A stretch of DNA of 64,000 nt from Lytechinus pictus (GCF_037042905.1 NC_087261.1:12846217-12910216); one strand, 5' to 3'. Positions 12,071 through 24,466 are shown, counted from the stretch's first letter. A program made the numbers and translations. The notes: generated by a model not told the origin, from the sequence alone.

Positions 12071-12534
12071 TAATTGTTTTACATACCGAAATTTCCTGTT
12101 CATGGATTTAAAAAAGTGGTTAAACTCATGCAGTTAGCATATCAGGAGTCAGGACATTTAAAAACAGAATCATCCCGTGCTTTGTCGCCACTGATCGTCA
12201 TCATCATCGCCACCACAACCACTATCATCACCACCACCATCGTCATCACCTTCACCTTCACCAACATCCTTATCATCATGCCTCAGAAAATGGTGGTCAC
12301 TGGCAGGGGTAGCCAATGGCAGTTTGGAAGGTAATCCACCCCACCCCCCCCCCCCCCCCAAAAAAAAAAAAAATCCGTGCAAGTACACAAAATAATTTAT
12401 ATAGTAGAAAATTAATAAAAAAAGGGTAAAATATTCAGCATTCGCTCATATCGTCATCCTTTGTTATGTAACCCCCTTTTTTTTTTGGGGGGGGGGTGCA
12501 AGTGCCTCGATGAAGTCTCGAATCATATAAGCTA
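12071..12534. other. Intergenic DNA with CAT-rich and homopolymer tracts
   Basis: It has CAN/ATC-type trinucleotide-rich sequence at about 12195-12285, a C-run/A-run at 12342-12373, and a T-run/G-run at 12478-12497. No gene was seen. Confidence 0.45.
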
Positions 12535-12540
12535 GTGATA

Positions 12541-13062
12541 ACCACCGCCAATTTCAACATCATCTCGGTCATCATCATCATCTCCATCATCATCATCATC
12601 ATCTCCATCATCATCATCTCCATCATCATCATCTCGGTCATCATCATCATCTCCATCATCATCATCTCCATCATCATCATCTCCATCATCATCATCTCCA
12701 TCATCATCATCTCCATCATCATCATCTCCATCATCATCATCTCGGTCATCATCATCATCTCCATCATCATCATCTCCATCATCATCATCTCCATCATCAT
12801 CATCTCCATCATCATCATCTCGGTCATCATCACCATCTCCATCATCATCATCTCGGTCATCATCATCATCTCCATCATCATCATCTCCATCATCATCATC
12901 TCCATCATCATCATCTCCATCATCATCATCTCCATCATCATCATCTCCATCATCATCATCTCGGTCATCATCATCATCTCCATCATCATCATCTCCATCA
13001 TCATCATCTCGGTCATCATCATCATCTCCATCATCATCATCTCCATCATCATCATCACCTTA
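12541..13062. repeat. ATC-rich minisatellite
   Basis: About 520 bp built from TCATCATCATCTCCA units of roughly 15 bases, with periodic CTCGG variants in place of CTCCA. Long open frames on both strands (poly M/E on minus, poly S/I on plus) are artefacts of the 3-base periodicity. Confidence 0.9.
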
Positions 13063-13551
13063 ATCCTCCTCTGACTTCTTCTTCTTCATTTTCTTCGTCT
13101 TCTTCTTCTTCTTCTAGTGATAGTGGTAGTGATCTCCATTATACAAATGCTCAGAACTTTCTTATCATTCATTCAATCTTATATGTAAACCTTCATTTAT
13201 CTGCTTCCTTGATTTTTCTCTTTCGCATGTCTTCGACTTGTTTCTGGTGTTTCATTCTCCTCTTAAGTATTGAGGGGAAAATGGAGTAAAACGGTCAAAA
13301 ACGGTTTCCCTCCTCCTCCTCCTCCTTCTTCTTCTTCCTCAGTAGTTAAACTAGTCTAACTAGACAGGGACTTTTTAATTGGTCTTAATTGGTCGTTTTC
13401 TTCATTTTCTTCTATCGCTTATATCGTAAGCCGAAATCTGGGTTATTAGGAAAGGGGGCATTTTCAGAGGACTATAGTTCATTTTCTGCTAAAATGAAAA
13501 ATCCGCTGTTTCAGAGGAGTTTTTTCATTTTTTTGCCCTGACTGAAATTAA
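13063..13551. other. CTT-rich tract and unassigned DNA
   Basis: CTT/TTC microsatellites lie at 13072-13115 and 13310-13338. The stretch 13130-13270 contains phrases that resemble the right half of family D elements, ending in GTTTCATTCTCCTCTTAA, so it is probably a decayed copy. Confidence 0.5.
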
Positions 13552-14137
13552 AGGGATACTTTAGGTTGAAGATATTTACATCTCAATAAATAGAATAAAA
13601 CTCACAAAGCAAAATGCTGAAAATATGATCAAAATCGGATAACAAATAAGGAAGTTATTGAATCTTAAAGATTTGCATTATTCAGGTGAAACATGCAGAT
13701 CTAGTATGTCTTCATCAGTATTCATTAGGTGGGCTGATGATGTCATATCCCCACTTGCTCTTTTTTTAAATCTTATTATATGAAATTAGGAATTTATTTA
13801 AAAAAATCTACCATTAACTAAAAACAATTGGATTGAGAACTAATTAAGTGCATTAGATATCTGTTGCTGCAACTTATTTCGTCATAATGGATGCAGATCA
13901 TTTCCACATGTATGAAAAAAATGAAACAATTATGATTTCATGTAAAAACATAAGAAAAAGGAAAGTGGGGGATGTGACATCATCAGCCCACCTAATGAAT
14001 ATTCGGGGAACCGAATATTCATGACAACGTGCATGTGACATTTTCCACAAAATATTGCTAAAATTTGAAATTCAATAACTTTGTTATTTGTTATCCGATT
14101 TTGATGAGATTTTCAGCATATTTTCGGTCTACAGTAC
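13552..14137. repeat. TTAA fold-back element, family E, right end lost
   Basis: It begins after TTAA (13548-13551) with AGGGATACTTTAGG. It contains the phrase ATCAAAATCGGATAACAAAT and near 14080-14110 its complement. The expected right terminus is missing; sequence after about 14137 is different. The fuller copy is at 53867-54469. Confidence 0.75.
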
Positions 14138-14287
14138 TTTCCTGCATTAAACACCAGAGGGCGCGCTAATCCAAATAGCAATTTCTTGCCTAAAATCTAA
14201 AATTGGAAATGCTGTCAATAAATTAATGGTGTCGTCTGCTCATTTGCTGTTGTTCTTCATCTAAACTGTGCTCTCGTTTGAATAATC

Positions 14288-14619
14288 ATGCAAGGAGATT
14301 GGTGGTTATCGAATAATTTTGCTTTATCAAAAGATTCCCAGCAATCATCTGACCAAACAGCTTGGGATTCTGCTGTCGCAACTCCAAGTGTGGTCACGCT
14401 CACTGTCCACCCGGTCACGGACACCAACCCCTACAGTTCGGGCAACCGATCGGGGACCGGTCCGTTGGCTTCTGGGACACCTCCACGGCATTGGCCTTGC
14501 AATCGAAGCACGGCATTGCCATTGCCATTGGGCGTTGCTTCTTCTACATCGCAACTCATCCTTGCTGCTCAACGGCGAAAACGGCTGCATTTCAACCAAC
14601 AAAAGGCACAAACCAGTAA
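14288..14619 (+). CDS. Candidate first exon 1 of the multi-promoter gene
   Basis: An ATG at 14288 opens a 110-codon frame (starts MQGDWWLSNN) rich in Ser, Thr and Pro with a basic stretch AAQRRKRLHF near residues 92-101. It ends at a tandem donor GTAAGTAAGA. Using the second donor (exon end 14619) leaves two bases, AA, of a codon. This joins in frame to the common exon at 41369 and completes an Asn codon, exactly as for the exons ending at 20419 and 22299. Using the first donor (exon end 14615) leaves one base and would not fit. The exon is richer in GC and CpG than its surroundings. The protein segment is not recognised. The frame has no homology support, so this is the weakest of the four first exons; the exon could also be non-coding. 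Confidence 0.45.
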
Positions 14620-15264
14620 GTAAGACCTTCACCTGGACTGGGACCAGGGCAGGGGTTGGGTGGCGGCGAAATGTGGGCCCTAAATTAAAAGTAAAAAGTT
14701 AGCTGTTCTTGGCGTTGCCGTGAGCCCGCCCGGCCGCCCGGCCGATGAGGTGTGAATGGTTAACGTTGACGTTGTTGTTAACCTAAGTTTAACATTAGTT
14801 CTTTACAAAAGACTTTAGATATTTTTATGCCAAAAAAAATTGAGTCAAAATGTTTTCAAGTAATACTAATTAACTGTGTATATTTTAAAGTGTTTCAAAA
14901 CAATGAATGTTTCTGCCATTGGCATTGCTGATTGCAACTTTTGTCAGACTCTTTGAGTTGAGTATTTACATGTAAGTCACAAACTGCAGTGCAGGCAGAT
15001 TTGATAATGAGCGTGTGACTGTGTTCACAAAGTTAAACTAAGATCTTTTTATGTGAGGGCTAAAACCCGATCTTGATTGATGGTATCATTTTTAAACGGC
15101 CCCAACCGTCCTATTCCTTTCCCTTATTTCTTTCAAACCTTCAGTCTTGACCTACAGGTCTGTTTTTCTTACTAGTTTTCTCCTTTTCAAACAAGACATT
15201 GCCACCATTGTAAAGCCTAAAAGCAGTGAAAAGACTTTTAAAAAAAGGTTTATATTTAAATTCA
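14620..15264 (+). other. Intron sequence
   Basis: This is intron downstream of candidate first exon 1. It is GC-rich up to about 14745, then AT-rich. No further feature was seen. Confidence 0.35.
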
Positions 15265-15876
15265 AGGACAAGTCCACCCCAACAAAAAGTTGATTTGAAT
15301 AAAAAGAGAAAAATCCAACAAACAACACTGAAAATTTAATCAAAATCGGATGTAAAATAAGAAAGTTATGACATTTTAAAGTTTTGCTTAATTTCACAAA
15401 ACAGTTATATGCACATCGTTGGGCATGCAAATGAGGAGACTGATGACGTCATCCACTCACTATTTCTTTTCTATTTTATTATATGAAATAGGGAATATCC
15501 TATTTTTCTCCTTGTCAAGTGAAACAACGATTAATTCCTCCCTGAACATGATGTGGAAACAGTGGAATGGGCATTGTTTAATACTATATGATTCAGTCAA
15601 GTTGGTCCTTATTGTCAAATCTATAAAAAATTAAATATAGTACCCGGTATACCCGGTAATTCAAACAATAAAAAACAAAAGAAATAGTGAGTGAGGGACA
15701 TCATAGACTGTCTCATTTGAGTTGTGCATATCACTGTTTTGTGAAAAATAAGCAAAACTTTAAAATGTCATAACTTTCTTATTTTACATCTGATTTTGAT
15801 GAAGTTTTCAGCATTTTGCCAGTTTGATTTTTGTCTATTTATTCAAATCAACATAGTTGTTGGGTGGACTTGACCT
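15265..15876. repeat. TTAA fold-back element, family C copy 1
   Basis: It has the family C termini AGGACAAGTCCACCCC and the complement on the right (GGGTGGACTTGACCT), followed by TTAA at 15877; the left site is altered to TTCA. The two halves are reverse complements. The core contains ATCAAAATCGGATGTAAAAT and AAGAAAGTTATGACATTT. Seven copies of this family lie in the window. Confidence 0.88.
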
Positions 15877-17245
15877 TTAAGAACATATTACTGTAAAGTT
15901 AGATGTGAGAACTGAGAAGTCAACAAAATCTATTTGAATTGATTTATCATCCAATAAAAAAAAAAAAATTATCAGACCTTCTCTTGAAACACACATTACA
16001 GAATACCGGTAATTATCGGCCAGTCAGTTATCTGTAGTGTTGATTTTGAAAAAGCTCTTCTCTAGGTCTAAGACACTAGGTCTACAACAAATTGTTGGAA
16101 ACTAAAGAAGGTCAATTTTAAGTCACACTTTGTAACAGCTCCCAAGAAAAGGAAATCATTTTGCCTATTATTATTAGCTACACAGTATAGGTCTTTTTAC
16201 TCAATAATGTAAGTCGGTGAGGGGGTGGGGATTCATCTGTAATCAACTGCATCTACATGTCTTTACTGGCTAGTATAAAACTGGAGTCATCATGGCCAAG
16301 ATAGTTGCTCAAGCTCACCAAGTTGCACATTGCATCCCTCCAGTAGTAAGAGTGATTCACTCCCTCCCTGATTTTTTTTTTTTCACTTCGACTTTTACTG
16401 TGTATGGGAAAAAGTCTGTGATTTGAAATTCCTTCCCATTTATTCCTTTTCCAATGAAGAGAAATTAGGTTTTGGTAGTCAGCCCGATATCATTGAACCT
16501 GATTTGACGTGGACCAGTTTCTTTGAACATCGCAAGACACATCCTGGGTAAATCATGCATGCACCTGTTAGTTATAAAATGTTCTATCAAAATTCATATG
16601 TGTTGTCAATGGCACTGGAGCACAAAGGTTTATGATCAATTAGAATTGTTTACTGATCCTGATTTGTTGAGGATAACTGGCAATATTAAAGCGATTCATT
16701 AAACCAATTTGTGATAGAGCCCAGTTGACTTTGCTACTTTTTGCTGTTTTAGTGTTTCCTGTTAATTTCTTCTTGTGAGTTTTGATATGTTCTTGGTTAC
16801 TCTTGAATTTGTTTAGTTTGTTCAAATATATTTTTTTATTTCATATACATTGTATATGCTATATAGTATTTGTTTATTTTGTTTGCTAACTATTGATGTC
16901 AAAACTTGTAGTCTCGTTGTTGGTGTTTTCTTTGGTAAAGGCGCATACCATTCAGATGTATGAATATTCACGCCTATGATTAATTTGCCATATTTTGCGG
17001 GTATAAATTTGTGATGTATGAAATGGATCAGCACTGCTTTAAAGGCATTTTGTAGGAGCTCTTGAAAGGCGGATCATCACAAATCGTTGATTGTTTGAAA
17101 GGTATTTTCTGGCCAACCTGGTTCAGTAATATGAACGGGCTTCTCAGCATGCATGTGATTGCTGATAAAAAGCAAGCACTGCCTAAGCCCCCCCCCCTCA
17201 ATACCCAACCAAGAGAGACTGTACAAGGTAGGTACATGTAGTTTA
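15877..17245 (+). other. Intron sequence
   Basis: Unique-looking AT-rich sequence with no gene or clear repeat; short A- and T-runs lie near 15957 and 16371. Confidence 0.35.
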
Positions 17246-17859
17246 AGGTCAAGTCCACTCCAGAAGTTGATTTAAATCAATCTACATACAGTAGAGAAAA
17301 AAAAAGCACAGCAACATCGGATGTAAAATAAGAAAGTTATTAGTACATGTAATTACTTATTACATTATAAAGTTTCTCTTATTTTTCAAAAAAGTAGTTA
17401 TCTCAGTGACATACATATTGAGTCAATGATGTTCCTCACTCACTATTTCTTTTGTTTTTTATTGTTTGAATTGTACAATATTTCATTTTTTACAGATTTG
17501 ACACCAATGACCAACTTGACTGAACCACCAAATGTTTAAAAACAACTAATTTCACATGTTCAGGGAGGAATAAAACTTTATTTCACATGACAATGAGGAG
17601 AAAATTAAATCATTTCATATTTCATATAATAAATTACCCCCGGTACAAAATAAATAGTGAGTTGGTGATGTCATCAATCCGCTCATTTGAATACGACCAG
17701 GATGGCATGTGCATATAACTTTTTTATGAAATTCTGCAAAAATTTATATGTCATAACTTTCTTATTTCACATCCAGTTTTGATGAATTTTTTAGTGTTAT
17801 GCTTGTTGGATTTTTCTCTTTTTATTAAAGTAAACTTTTTGTTGGGGTGGACTTGTCCT
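17246..17859. repeat. TTAA fold-back element, family C copy 2
   Basis: Left terminus AGGTCAAGTCCACTCC; right terminus GGGGTGGACTTGTCCT followed by TTAA. The left flank reads TTTA, one change from TTAA. The inner left arm carries extra insertions and is more diverged than the right arm. Confidence 0.85.
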
Positions 17860-20351
17860 TTAAGTTCTGCACTTCAACTTTGAAAAAACAGTAGACTGTT
17901 TTAAATGTTGGTTTACTTGTACAGTATGTACATGTATGCTCAGTGATGTCAAAATTGTGTAGTGCATCAGTATAAAATGTATTTTTATGAATTTCCTTTT
18001 TCGTTTAATTAGTATTACCCCCTTTTGACTTGCCGAATTGGCATCTCCCAATGTGAAAAACACTGTTACACACTTGTAGCTGTAGTAGATCAGGACCCCA
18101 TTTGCTCAAAGAGTTGCGTTTTTACAATGCCACTCTTGATACATGATTGTGATTGGTTGACAGTCAAGTTGCATTTGATTATTATCTTTCTACAGTATGT
18201 ACAAGCCCACTGGTGATCTGTTTGGTCTTTTGCAACCTCCCTTTAAAGATAAATTCCAGTTGTGGGAACGATCTCAAAATGACTTTTTACAGAATTTAAT
18301 ATATGGCAAAAAGAAGCTGCTGAAAACTGCTTATCTAATAAAAGAGAGCCAATGGAGTAAATTAGAAAGTCAAAAAGGGGCCTAAGCTTTCGATCCTAGC
18401 AAAATCTTCGTCGGAGGCAAAAAAAAAATTTAATATAATGATCACCAAAGTGTCGGTTTGTATGAAAAAAAAACATGTGCCAAAGGATTCTGGAAGAAAT
18501 TGTGTAATTGCTGAGAAATAAGCAAAATAAGTGCGGATTCGGTCACTTCCATCGGGTCTTTATTCCAGCAATAATAATACACTGTCCCACGTGTGATCTG
18601 TGTTGACGATCTTCAATGTGATCGTTTGTTAGCTAGATATTATGATTTCACAAAGTTCAGTTTATGTAACTGTACCAGATCTAGATCCACGATGATATAT
18701 TAATACTTAACCTTGGTTTTACAGACTTTCTCACGAAATCAGTGTTTTACTGCAACTACTGTCATTTAGCTTTAATACATTGTAGATTCGCTTCTTTAGA
18801 GAATTGTAGAGATACATTTTCAGGTCTAGAACATGCACAATGAAAAGATAATAAAATAAAAGCCAATATTAATTCAGCATTCCTTTATCTTCAAGTCCTC
18901 TTACTACTCAAAACCATAATGCAACATTCTTGAGAGGAGTACTAGTCTTAGGCCTAGATCATATCTGACAAGTAGCAAAACAAATACCTTTCCTCTCAAA
19001 ACATTTTTGTTTTACATTTATATGTATATTATATGCATGTAAATTCAAAATATAGGCTCATTTTTTTCCTGTATATTAATCTCCAAAGGTATATTTTACG
19101 GCTAGTTATCTATAACAAATTACGCGCAACTTACTCCCCCTATAAAATGGAATCATGATATATTATATGATAATTGCAAACCTTGGGGACAGTGCTGAAC
19201 TGTATACAAGAACGTTAGAAATCAAAATGAATTGTGACAAGTCTGTGAAGTACTGAATAAAAAGACAAGCCCAAGGTCAGACCCTGCTATTAATGAGATA
19301 TAATCAATAGATAAATTGCATGAATACACAATGGTTTGGACTCATTGTGGTTGCTTTCATTGAGAGGAAACAATAGAGCATACCTCCCAACCAGAAAGAT
19401 TTTATCAGATTTAGTAAGATTTTTTTTTCTTTAAGTGTGTAATTGCTACAAATAAGATTTTTCTGTGTATATGATTTGGCATTTAAAAAAAGTTGGCACG
19501 TATGAAAGAGAGAGCATATTGAAAGATTTTATCTCTGGATATGGGAGTTAGGAAGGTGGGGTGAAATTTGAGCAAAGAGAGTACAGAGGGGAAAAATAGA
19601 GATGAAAAGAGAGAGAGAGAGAAAGAGAGAAAATATAATCTTAAGATGGTCACTGGTACTGTAAATTCAAAGTGGCAGAATGGACATGTTATTTTACAAT
19701 GGTATGATTATATTAGAGGTACGTGGAAGAAGCTAGCAATTCAAGGGATTAAAGAAAATGAGAGAATGCTGGTGGGACCTGGCTGGTGCATTAGGTAGAA
19801 TCCCAGCACAGAATGAAAAAAAACCTTTGTATTCTGAAAAAAACAGGTGGGAATAGAATAGGTCATGAAATCACTAATTGAGGGGTCAATTAACTCATAA
19901 TATTGGTTAATGTCTGAGAGAAGCAACCTTGCTTTGTGAATCTCTTGATAAAACAAACCTTCAATTGACTCCAGCACATCAAAATCAATATGTCCTATGC
20001 AACACCAGCTAACCACTTGTTGTTTAGGGAGCTTTGGGGGCTTTTGTGCCCCCTCCAAGTTCCCTTTTATGGCTGCATTCATCCATTCAATACCTGTCCC
20101 TCATGCATGGTAATGTCCATTCATGAACGATTCCAGCTCCTTTTATTTAACCACAGGTTGTCTTTGAAGGTGTTCTTTGTTTGAATGGAAGCCGTTCAGC
20201 TTAACTGGTCAGTCGGTACACAATGAGAGCGGCTCAAGAATAGATACTTCCCGTGTTGATTTGCGAATTAGTTCTCTGTTTGTTCCCATTTCAAAGAGAG
20301 GCAAGATTCGAGATCTGTAATCATTTGCAGTGGTATGGCCTAACCGTTGGC
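17860..20351 (+). other. Intron or upstream DNA
   Basis: This lies between two candidate first exons. A partial GTTGCG-type palindromic repeat is at about 18094-18190. A purine-rich (GA)n tract is at 19600-19640. Sequence upstream of 20352 may contain the promoter of first exon 2, but no TATA-like element is clear. Confidence 0.35.
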
Positions 20352-20419
20352 ATGGTTTGTGAGGATGCTTGTAGAGTATACAATATTAACGACATCCGTA
20401 CAGTAGGTCACCAACCCAA
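20352..20419 (+). CDS. Candidate first exon 2 of the multi-promoter gene
   Basis: An ATG at 20352 opens a 22-codon frame beginning MVCEDACRVYNIND. It ends CCCAA followed by the strong donor GTAAGT. The two leftover bases, AA, join to the first base of the common exon at 41369 to give Asn, with the frame open to the shared stop. The predicted isoform is 258 residues. The start is short and the family is unknown, so the argument rests on donor strength and phase. An earlier ATG at about 20335 is followed at once by a stop. Confidence 0.5.
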
Positions 20420-21177
20420 GTAAGTACCAATTTAGGAAGTATTATTAGAAGTTGTGTAAAGATATTTTATTCGTCAATTACTTTTCACCTGAAATTACTT
20501 AATGGCCAATTGTTAAAAACATTAATTTTTCAAACTTAAATGTAAATTTGAAGTGACAACTTGTTATAGTGGATCAATAAAAAAGTGAATAAGAAAATAG
20601 GAAAATTCTCATCTCTCGCATCTCGATCACCCTGGAGATTCTGAATTTTAAGTTTCAACAGGTCAATAATTGAACATGCCTGTATCACTGCACTGATGTC
20701 TCCGAGACTTTTCCCAAAAGTATATATACTCTTGAGCATGGATATTTTTCATTAGATAAGATATTTCAGTGCAAAGGCATGCCTACTGCTGTTGTGGCAC
20801 AAGGTTGCAAAATTTTGCATTATCATACACATTTCACTCAGGGAAAACAATAGATACCGATTAGCAAATTTACCCCTCAAATGCTCCAAGCCCAAAGCCA
20901 AAGGCCCTGGAAAAATAAAAATACCGCCCCCCCCCTGAATTCAAGGTAAATTGCGTTATATAGAAAATTTAGGCTGGTATTTTTTAGCCCCAGACAAAAA
21001 AAAATAAAAAAAAATCAAATTTCCCCTCAGATTTCATTATTTACAATGACCAGCAGAAGTAGAAACTCTTAATACACGTAGCCGTAGCTGATAGATTCTC
21101 ATTTATTTTTGTAAATTTTGTAAATGGCAAATGGAAATAATGATTTTTGGAGACTACAGATCTAGTGTAGACACCAG
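20420..21177 (+). other. Intron sequence
   Basis: AT-rich intron with a C-run near 20926 and an A-rich tract near 20995-21015. No gene was seen. Confidence 0.35.
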
Positions 21178-21353
21178 GTGGGTGTTTCATAAAGCTGTTC
21201 ATTTAAAGTTAAGAGCGACTTTAAGAACGACTGGTGATCGTTTCTTGTGGTAAATGGTATATTCATTGGCGATTGTGTGACATGTAAGAAAGGTTCACCA
21301 GTCGTTCTTAAAGTCGCTCTTAACTTCTGAACAGCTTTATGAAATGGCCCCCA
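21178..21353. repeat. Palindromic MITE, family I, well-preserved copy
   Basis: Left end GGGTGTTTCATAAAGCTGTTC and right end GAACAGCTTTATGAAATGGCC are reverse complements. So are the inner blocks TTAAGAGCGACTTTAAGAAC and GTTCTTAAAGTCGCTCTTAA. It could form one long hairpin. Confidence 0.85.
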
Positions 21354-22033
21354 GTTCCAAAAGCCGTATTTATTGTATTCTTATTTCAAAACTCATTCAA
21401 GTGGGTTCAATTTGCACTTTGATTCATGTGCAGTATCTGAATTGATTTTTAATCTATTCTATGGGAACTTTGTTCTCACAATGTCACAATCATGATATTA
21501 GCGTTTACCAATGTGACTGAATGAGTGAAGTATTCAATGGAAATGTTTTGTCTATCTTATTCCCATCTTTTGATGCAGCACATACTGTATGCTTAATATC
21601 AGTTGCATCTCTCAAATGTCAATATTGATTTATACTTGAGATCTTTGAGTTTGGAAATAATCGGAATTATTTTCAGCTTGGAATTGTCATGGAAGGGTGT
21701 TGTTCACAGAATAAGTCTGTAAATAGCACAATTCTTGTTGGGAAAATGACATTGTCATTGGAATGTTCTTTCTCTTCATGGGAAAATTTTCTTTCGGAAG
21801 AAGTGCCCATTGTCTTTAGTGTACACGTACAGAACTGTATTTGACTGAATCTACCAGTTGGTTAATTTTTTTCCCATAGAATTAGAAATCAATATGTAGC
21901 AATCCAATGCAGGTTGTTTTCTAATATCTTTTAGATATTGATCAATGATGGTTTGAGTCGCTTCAGTGCTGTATCACCCAAATTGCAACCGCAGTTTTGA
22001 CTCGGTGCCACTTGTTGCAGTCATCTCTACACC

Positions 22034-22299
22034 ATGGTGGCAACCATGAGCGGCAGGCACCACACCAACCACCGGCACCACTCCGGCAACAGTGGTAGTA
22101 ATGTTGTCACCCGTGGGGCTTTCAAGGGGTACGTGGTGACTGTCGGGGAGAACAATATCACGATCACCCGCAACTACTCGTCTATTGGTGCTCGGGATCG
22201 TCGTACCAAGGCTCGGATTGATAACCCGAAGCTGGAGAGGAGTGCGACTGTTTTACCGATCGTGGCCTCGTCCAAAAGTGCAGAGTACAACTGTAACAA
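22034..22299 (+). CDS. Candidate first exon 3 of the multi-promoter gene
   Basis: An ATG in excellent context (ACCATGG) at 22034 opens an 88-codon frame. It begins MVATMSGRHH and continues with a His/Asn/Ser-rich segment, then an ordered-looking stretch (TRGAFKGYVVTVGENNITI at residues 33-51) and a basic part (ARDRRTKARI). It ends TGTAACAA before the donor GTAAGT; the two leftover bases AA fit the acceptor-side phase at 41369. Codon use is GC-richer than the surrounding intron. The predicted isoform is 324 residues. A second in-frame ATG at 22046 is an alternative start. The product family is not recognised. Of the four first exons this one looks most like protein-coding sequence. Confidence 0.65.
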
Positions 22300-22466
22300 G
22301 TAAGTTCATCCCGGTTGTGATAAATTTACCCTAGGCAGTATGACAGGTAATTTTTAATTGGCCGAGGCATACGTTGTATATACATGTGACGTCCATGGAT
22401 GCAAGGGTCACACAGTATGCATTTATGGTTAAACGCTAGCTAGCTTTGCTGCTGTGAGCGCTAGGA

Positions 22467-23259
22467 GGCTGCGTTTATGCGACCTCAAGCCAGAATCATG
22501 ATTTGAATCATGATTCAAAACACAAACATGAATCACAATATCACAGAATCAGCGTTTAGACGACCTTCATTCCAATGCTGTTTCTCCTCAGATTCGGGCC
22601 AATCCAGTGCGCATCACTAGTGTGCAGTTTGACAGAGGAAGTTTTTCGCACGTGTTTCGGCTCTCGAAAAATCTTTTGCTTCCAGAATTCAGTCTATACC
22701 TCATTTTGTTTACTTCTATCATATAGGGTCCATATGCTTCTATTCATCTTGTTAGTTTATCCAAAATGGTTTTCGGAAGTGAATTTCAGCGTAGATCCAA
22801 TTTAATATTGATACTGTATACTCAACAACAACTGAGATCATTGTCTGTCCAGTTAATTCATTTACTAGAACTTGAAGTTGAAGACATGACCAAAAAATGA
22901 ACAGTAGTGGACGATGCGATGACCAACACAGAACTTGAACATGACAAGAAATGCATGCATAGTACATAATCATGTACATACAATGAGCATATAGAGCGCC
23001 TTGAGCTTGGCAATAGTCAAACCGAAAGTAGCCCGACACAGTGAGGTCAGAATCATGATTCAAATCACGATATCGTTTATTCGAACATTTTCGTACGTGA
23101 TTCTGCAGAAACGTCTTTCCAAACGCCCCTTTTTTCGTGTTTCATGTTTGTGATTCTAATCATGATTATATTCAATTTCGACTAAACGCAATCGTGATTC
23201 TGCAGAATCATGATTTGAATCATGATTCTAGGGTAAAAAAGTGGCGGATAAACGCACCC
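22467..23259. mobile_element. MITE family A, copy 1 (793 bp)
   Basis: Termini GGCTGCGTTTATGCG and CGGATAAACGCACCC are imperfect inverted repeats. Subterminal palindromes AATCATGATTTGAATCATGATT-like lie at both ends. It is nearly identical to copy 2 (23607-24427), which carries a clear TTA target duplication. Flanks of this copy (GGA left, TAA right) do not match. The minus-strand frame inside it recurs in copy 2 and has no recognisable domain. Confidence 0.8.
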
Positions 23260-23262
23260 TAA

Positions 23263-24466
23263 TACCCCTTTCATAAACCCAATTATGCGGCTAATAGCAG
23301 CATAATTTGGTCGTAAAATCGGAGGAGGACCAGAGTTATCCGCATTATTTTGATGCTGCTATTATCCGCATAATAGCGGCATCGGGACCAGATTTTGACT
23401 TTATGAATGCATTTCCAAATGATGCGGATAATTGCCATGGAGCGGTCACAAGGTCACCCTTTTCCAACACAACCGCATCGGAGGGGGCGTGTGCAGTTGT
23501 CATGACGATTATCCGCCTTTTTCAGGACGGGCGCTCGTAAAAATAGTGCGGATTATTTTCGGAGTTTGTGAACGCAATTTTTATTGAATTATCCGCATTA
23601 CTCTTAGGCTGCGTTTATGCGACCTCAAGCCAGAATCATGATTTGAATCATGATTCGAATCATGATTCAAAACACAAACATGAATCACAATATCACAGAA
23701 TCAGCGTTTAGACGACCTTCATTCCAATGCTGTTTCTCCTCAGATTCGGGCCAATCCAGTGCGCATCACTAGTGCGCAGTTTGACAGAGGAAGTTTTTCG
23801 CACGTGTTTCGGCTCTCGAAAAATCTTTTGCTTCCAGAATTCAGTCTATACCTAATTTTGTTTACTTCTATCATATAGGGTCCATATGCTTCTATTCATC
23901 TTGTTAGTTTATCCAAAATGGTGTTCGGAAGTGAATTTCAGCGTAGATCCAATTTAATATTGAAACTGTATACTCAACAACAACTGAGATCATTGTCTGT
24001 CCAGTTAATTCATTTACTAGAAGTTGAAGTTGAAGACATGACCAAAAAATGAACAGTAGTGTACGATGCGATGACCAACACAGAACTTGAACATGACAAG
24101 AAATGCATGCATAGTACATAATCATGTACATACAATGAGCATATAGAGCGCCTTGAGCTTGGCAATAGTCAAACCGAAAGTAGCCCGACACAGTGAGGTC
24201 ATATATAATCATGATTCAAATCACGATATCGTTTATTCGAACATTTTCGTACGTGATTCTGCAGAAACGTCTTTCCAAACGCCCCTTTTTTCGTGTTTCA
24301 TGTTTGTGATTCTAATCATGATTATATTCAATTTCGACTAAACGCAATCGTGATTCTGCAGAATCATGATTTGAATCATGATTCAGATCATGATTCTAGG
24401 GTAAAAAAGTGGCGGATAAACGCACCCTTAGGCGGCTAATTGGAGGATGGGTTTATGAAAGGGGTA
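23263..24466. mobile_element. MITE family B, copy 1, split by a family A element
   Basis: Left terminus TACCCCTTTCATAAACCCA at 23263 and right terminus GGGTTTATGAAAGGGGTA ending 24466. After removing the family A copy and one TTA, the remaining 380 bp aligns with the uninterrupted copy at 35796-36193. Both contain many ATTATCCGCAT-like words in both orientations. Confidence 0.85.
23607..24427. mobile_element. MITE family A, copy 2, inserted in family B
   Basis: It is flanked by TTA at 23604-23606 and 24428-24430, which fits a 3-bp target duplication as made by PIF/Harbinger-type transposases. It differs from copy 1 by small changes and by extra units of the AATCATGATT palindrome at both ends (821 versus 793 bp). 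Confidence 0.88.

Noticed and set aside
12435..13074. Long open frames (207 codons minus strand, 179 codons plus strand)
   Set aside because: They come from the ATC-rich minisatellite, whose 3-base periodicity removes stops; the products are only M/E or S/I repeats.
19741..20082. Minus-strand frame of 113 codons near first exon 2
   Set aside because: No recognisable motif, composition is like the surrounding AT-rich DNA, and there are no splice sites; probably chance.
22752..24212. Two near-identical minus-strand frames of about 100 codons
   Set aside because: Both lie inside the two family A MITE copies, so their similarity reflects duplication of the element; no domain or start context supports translation.
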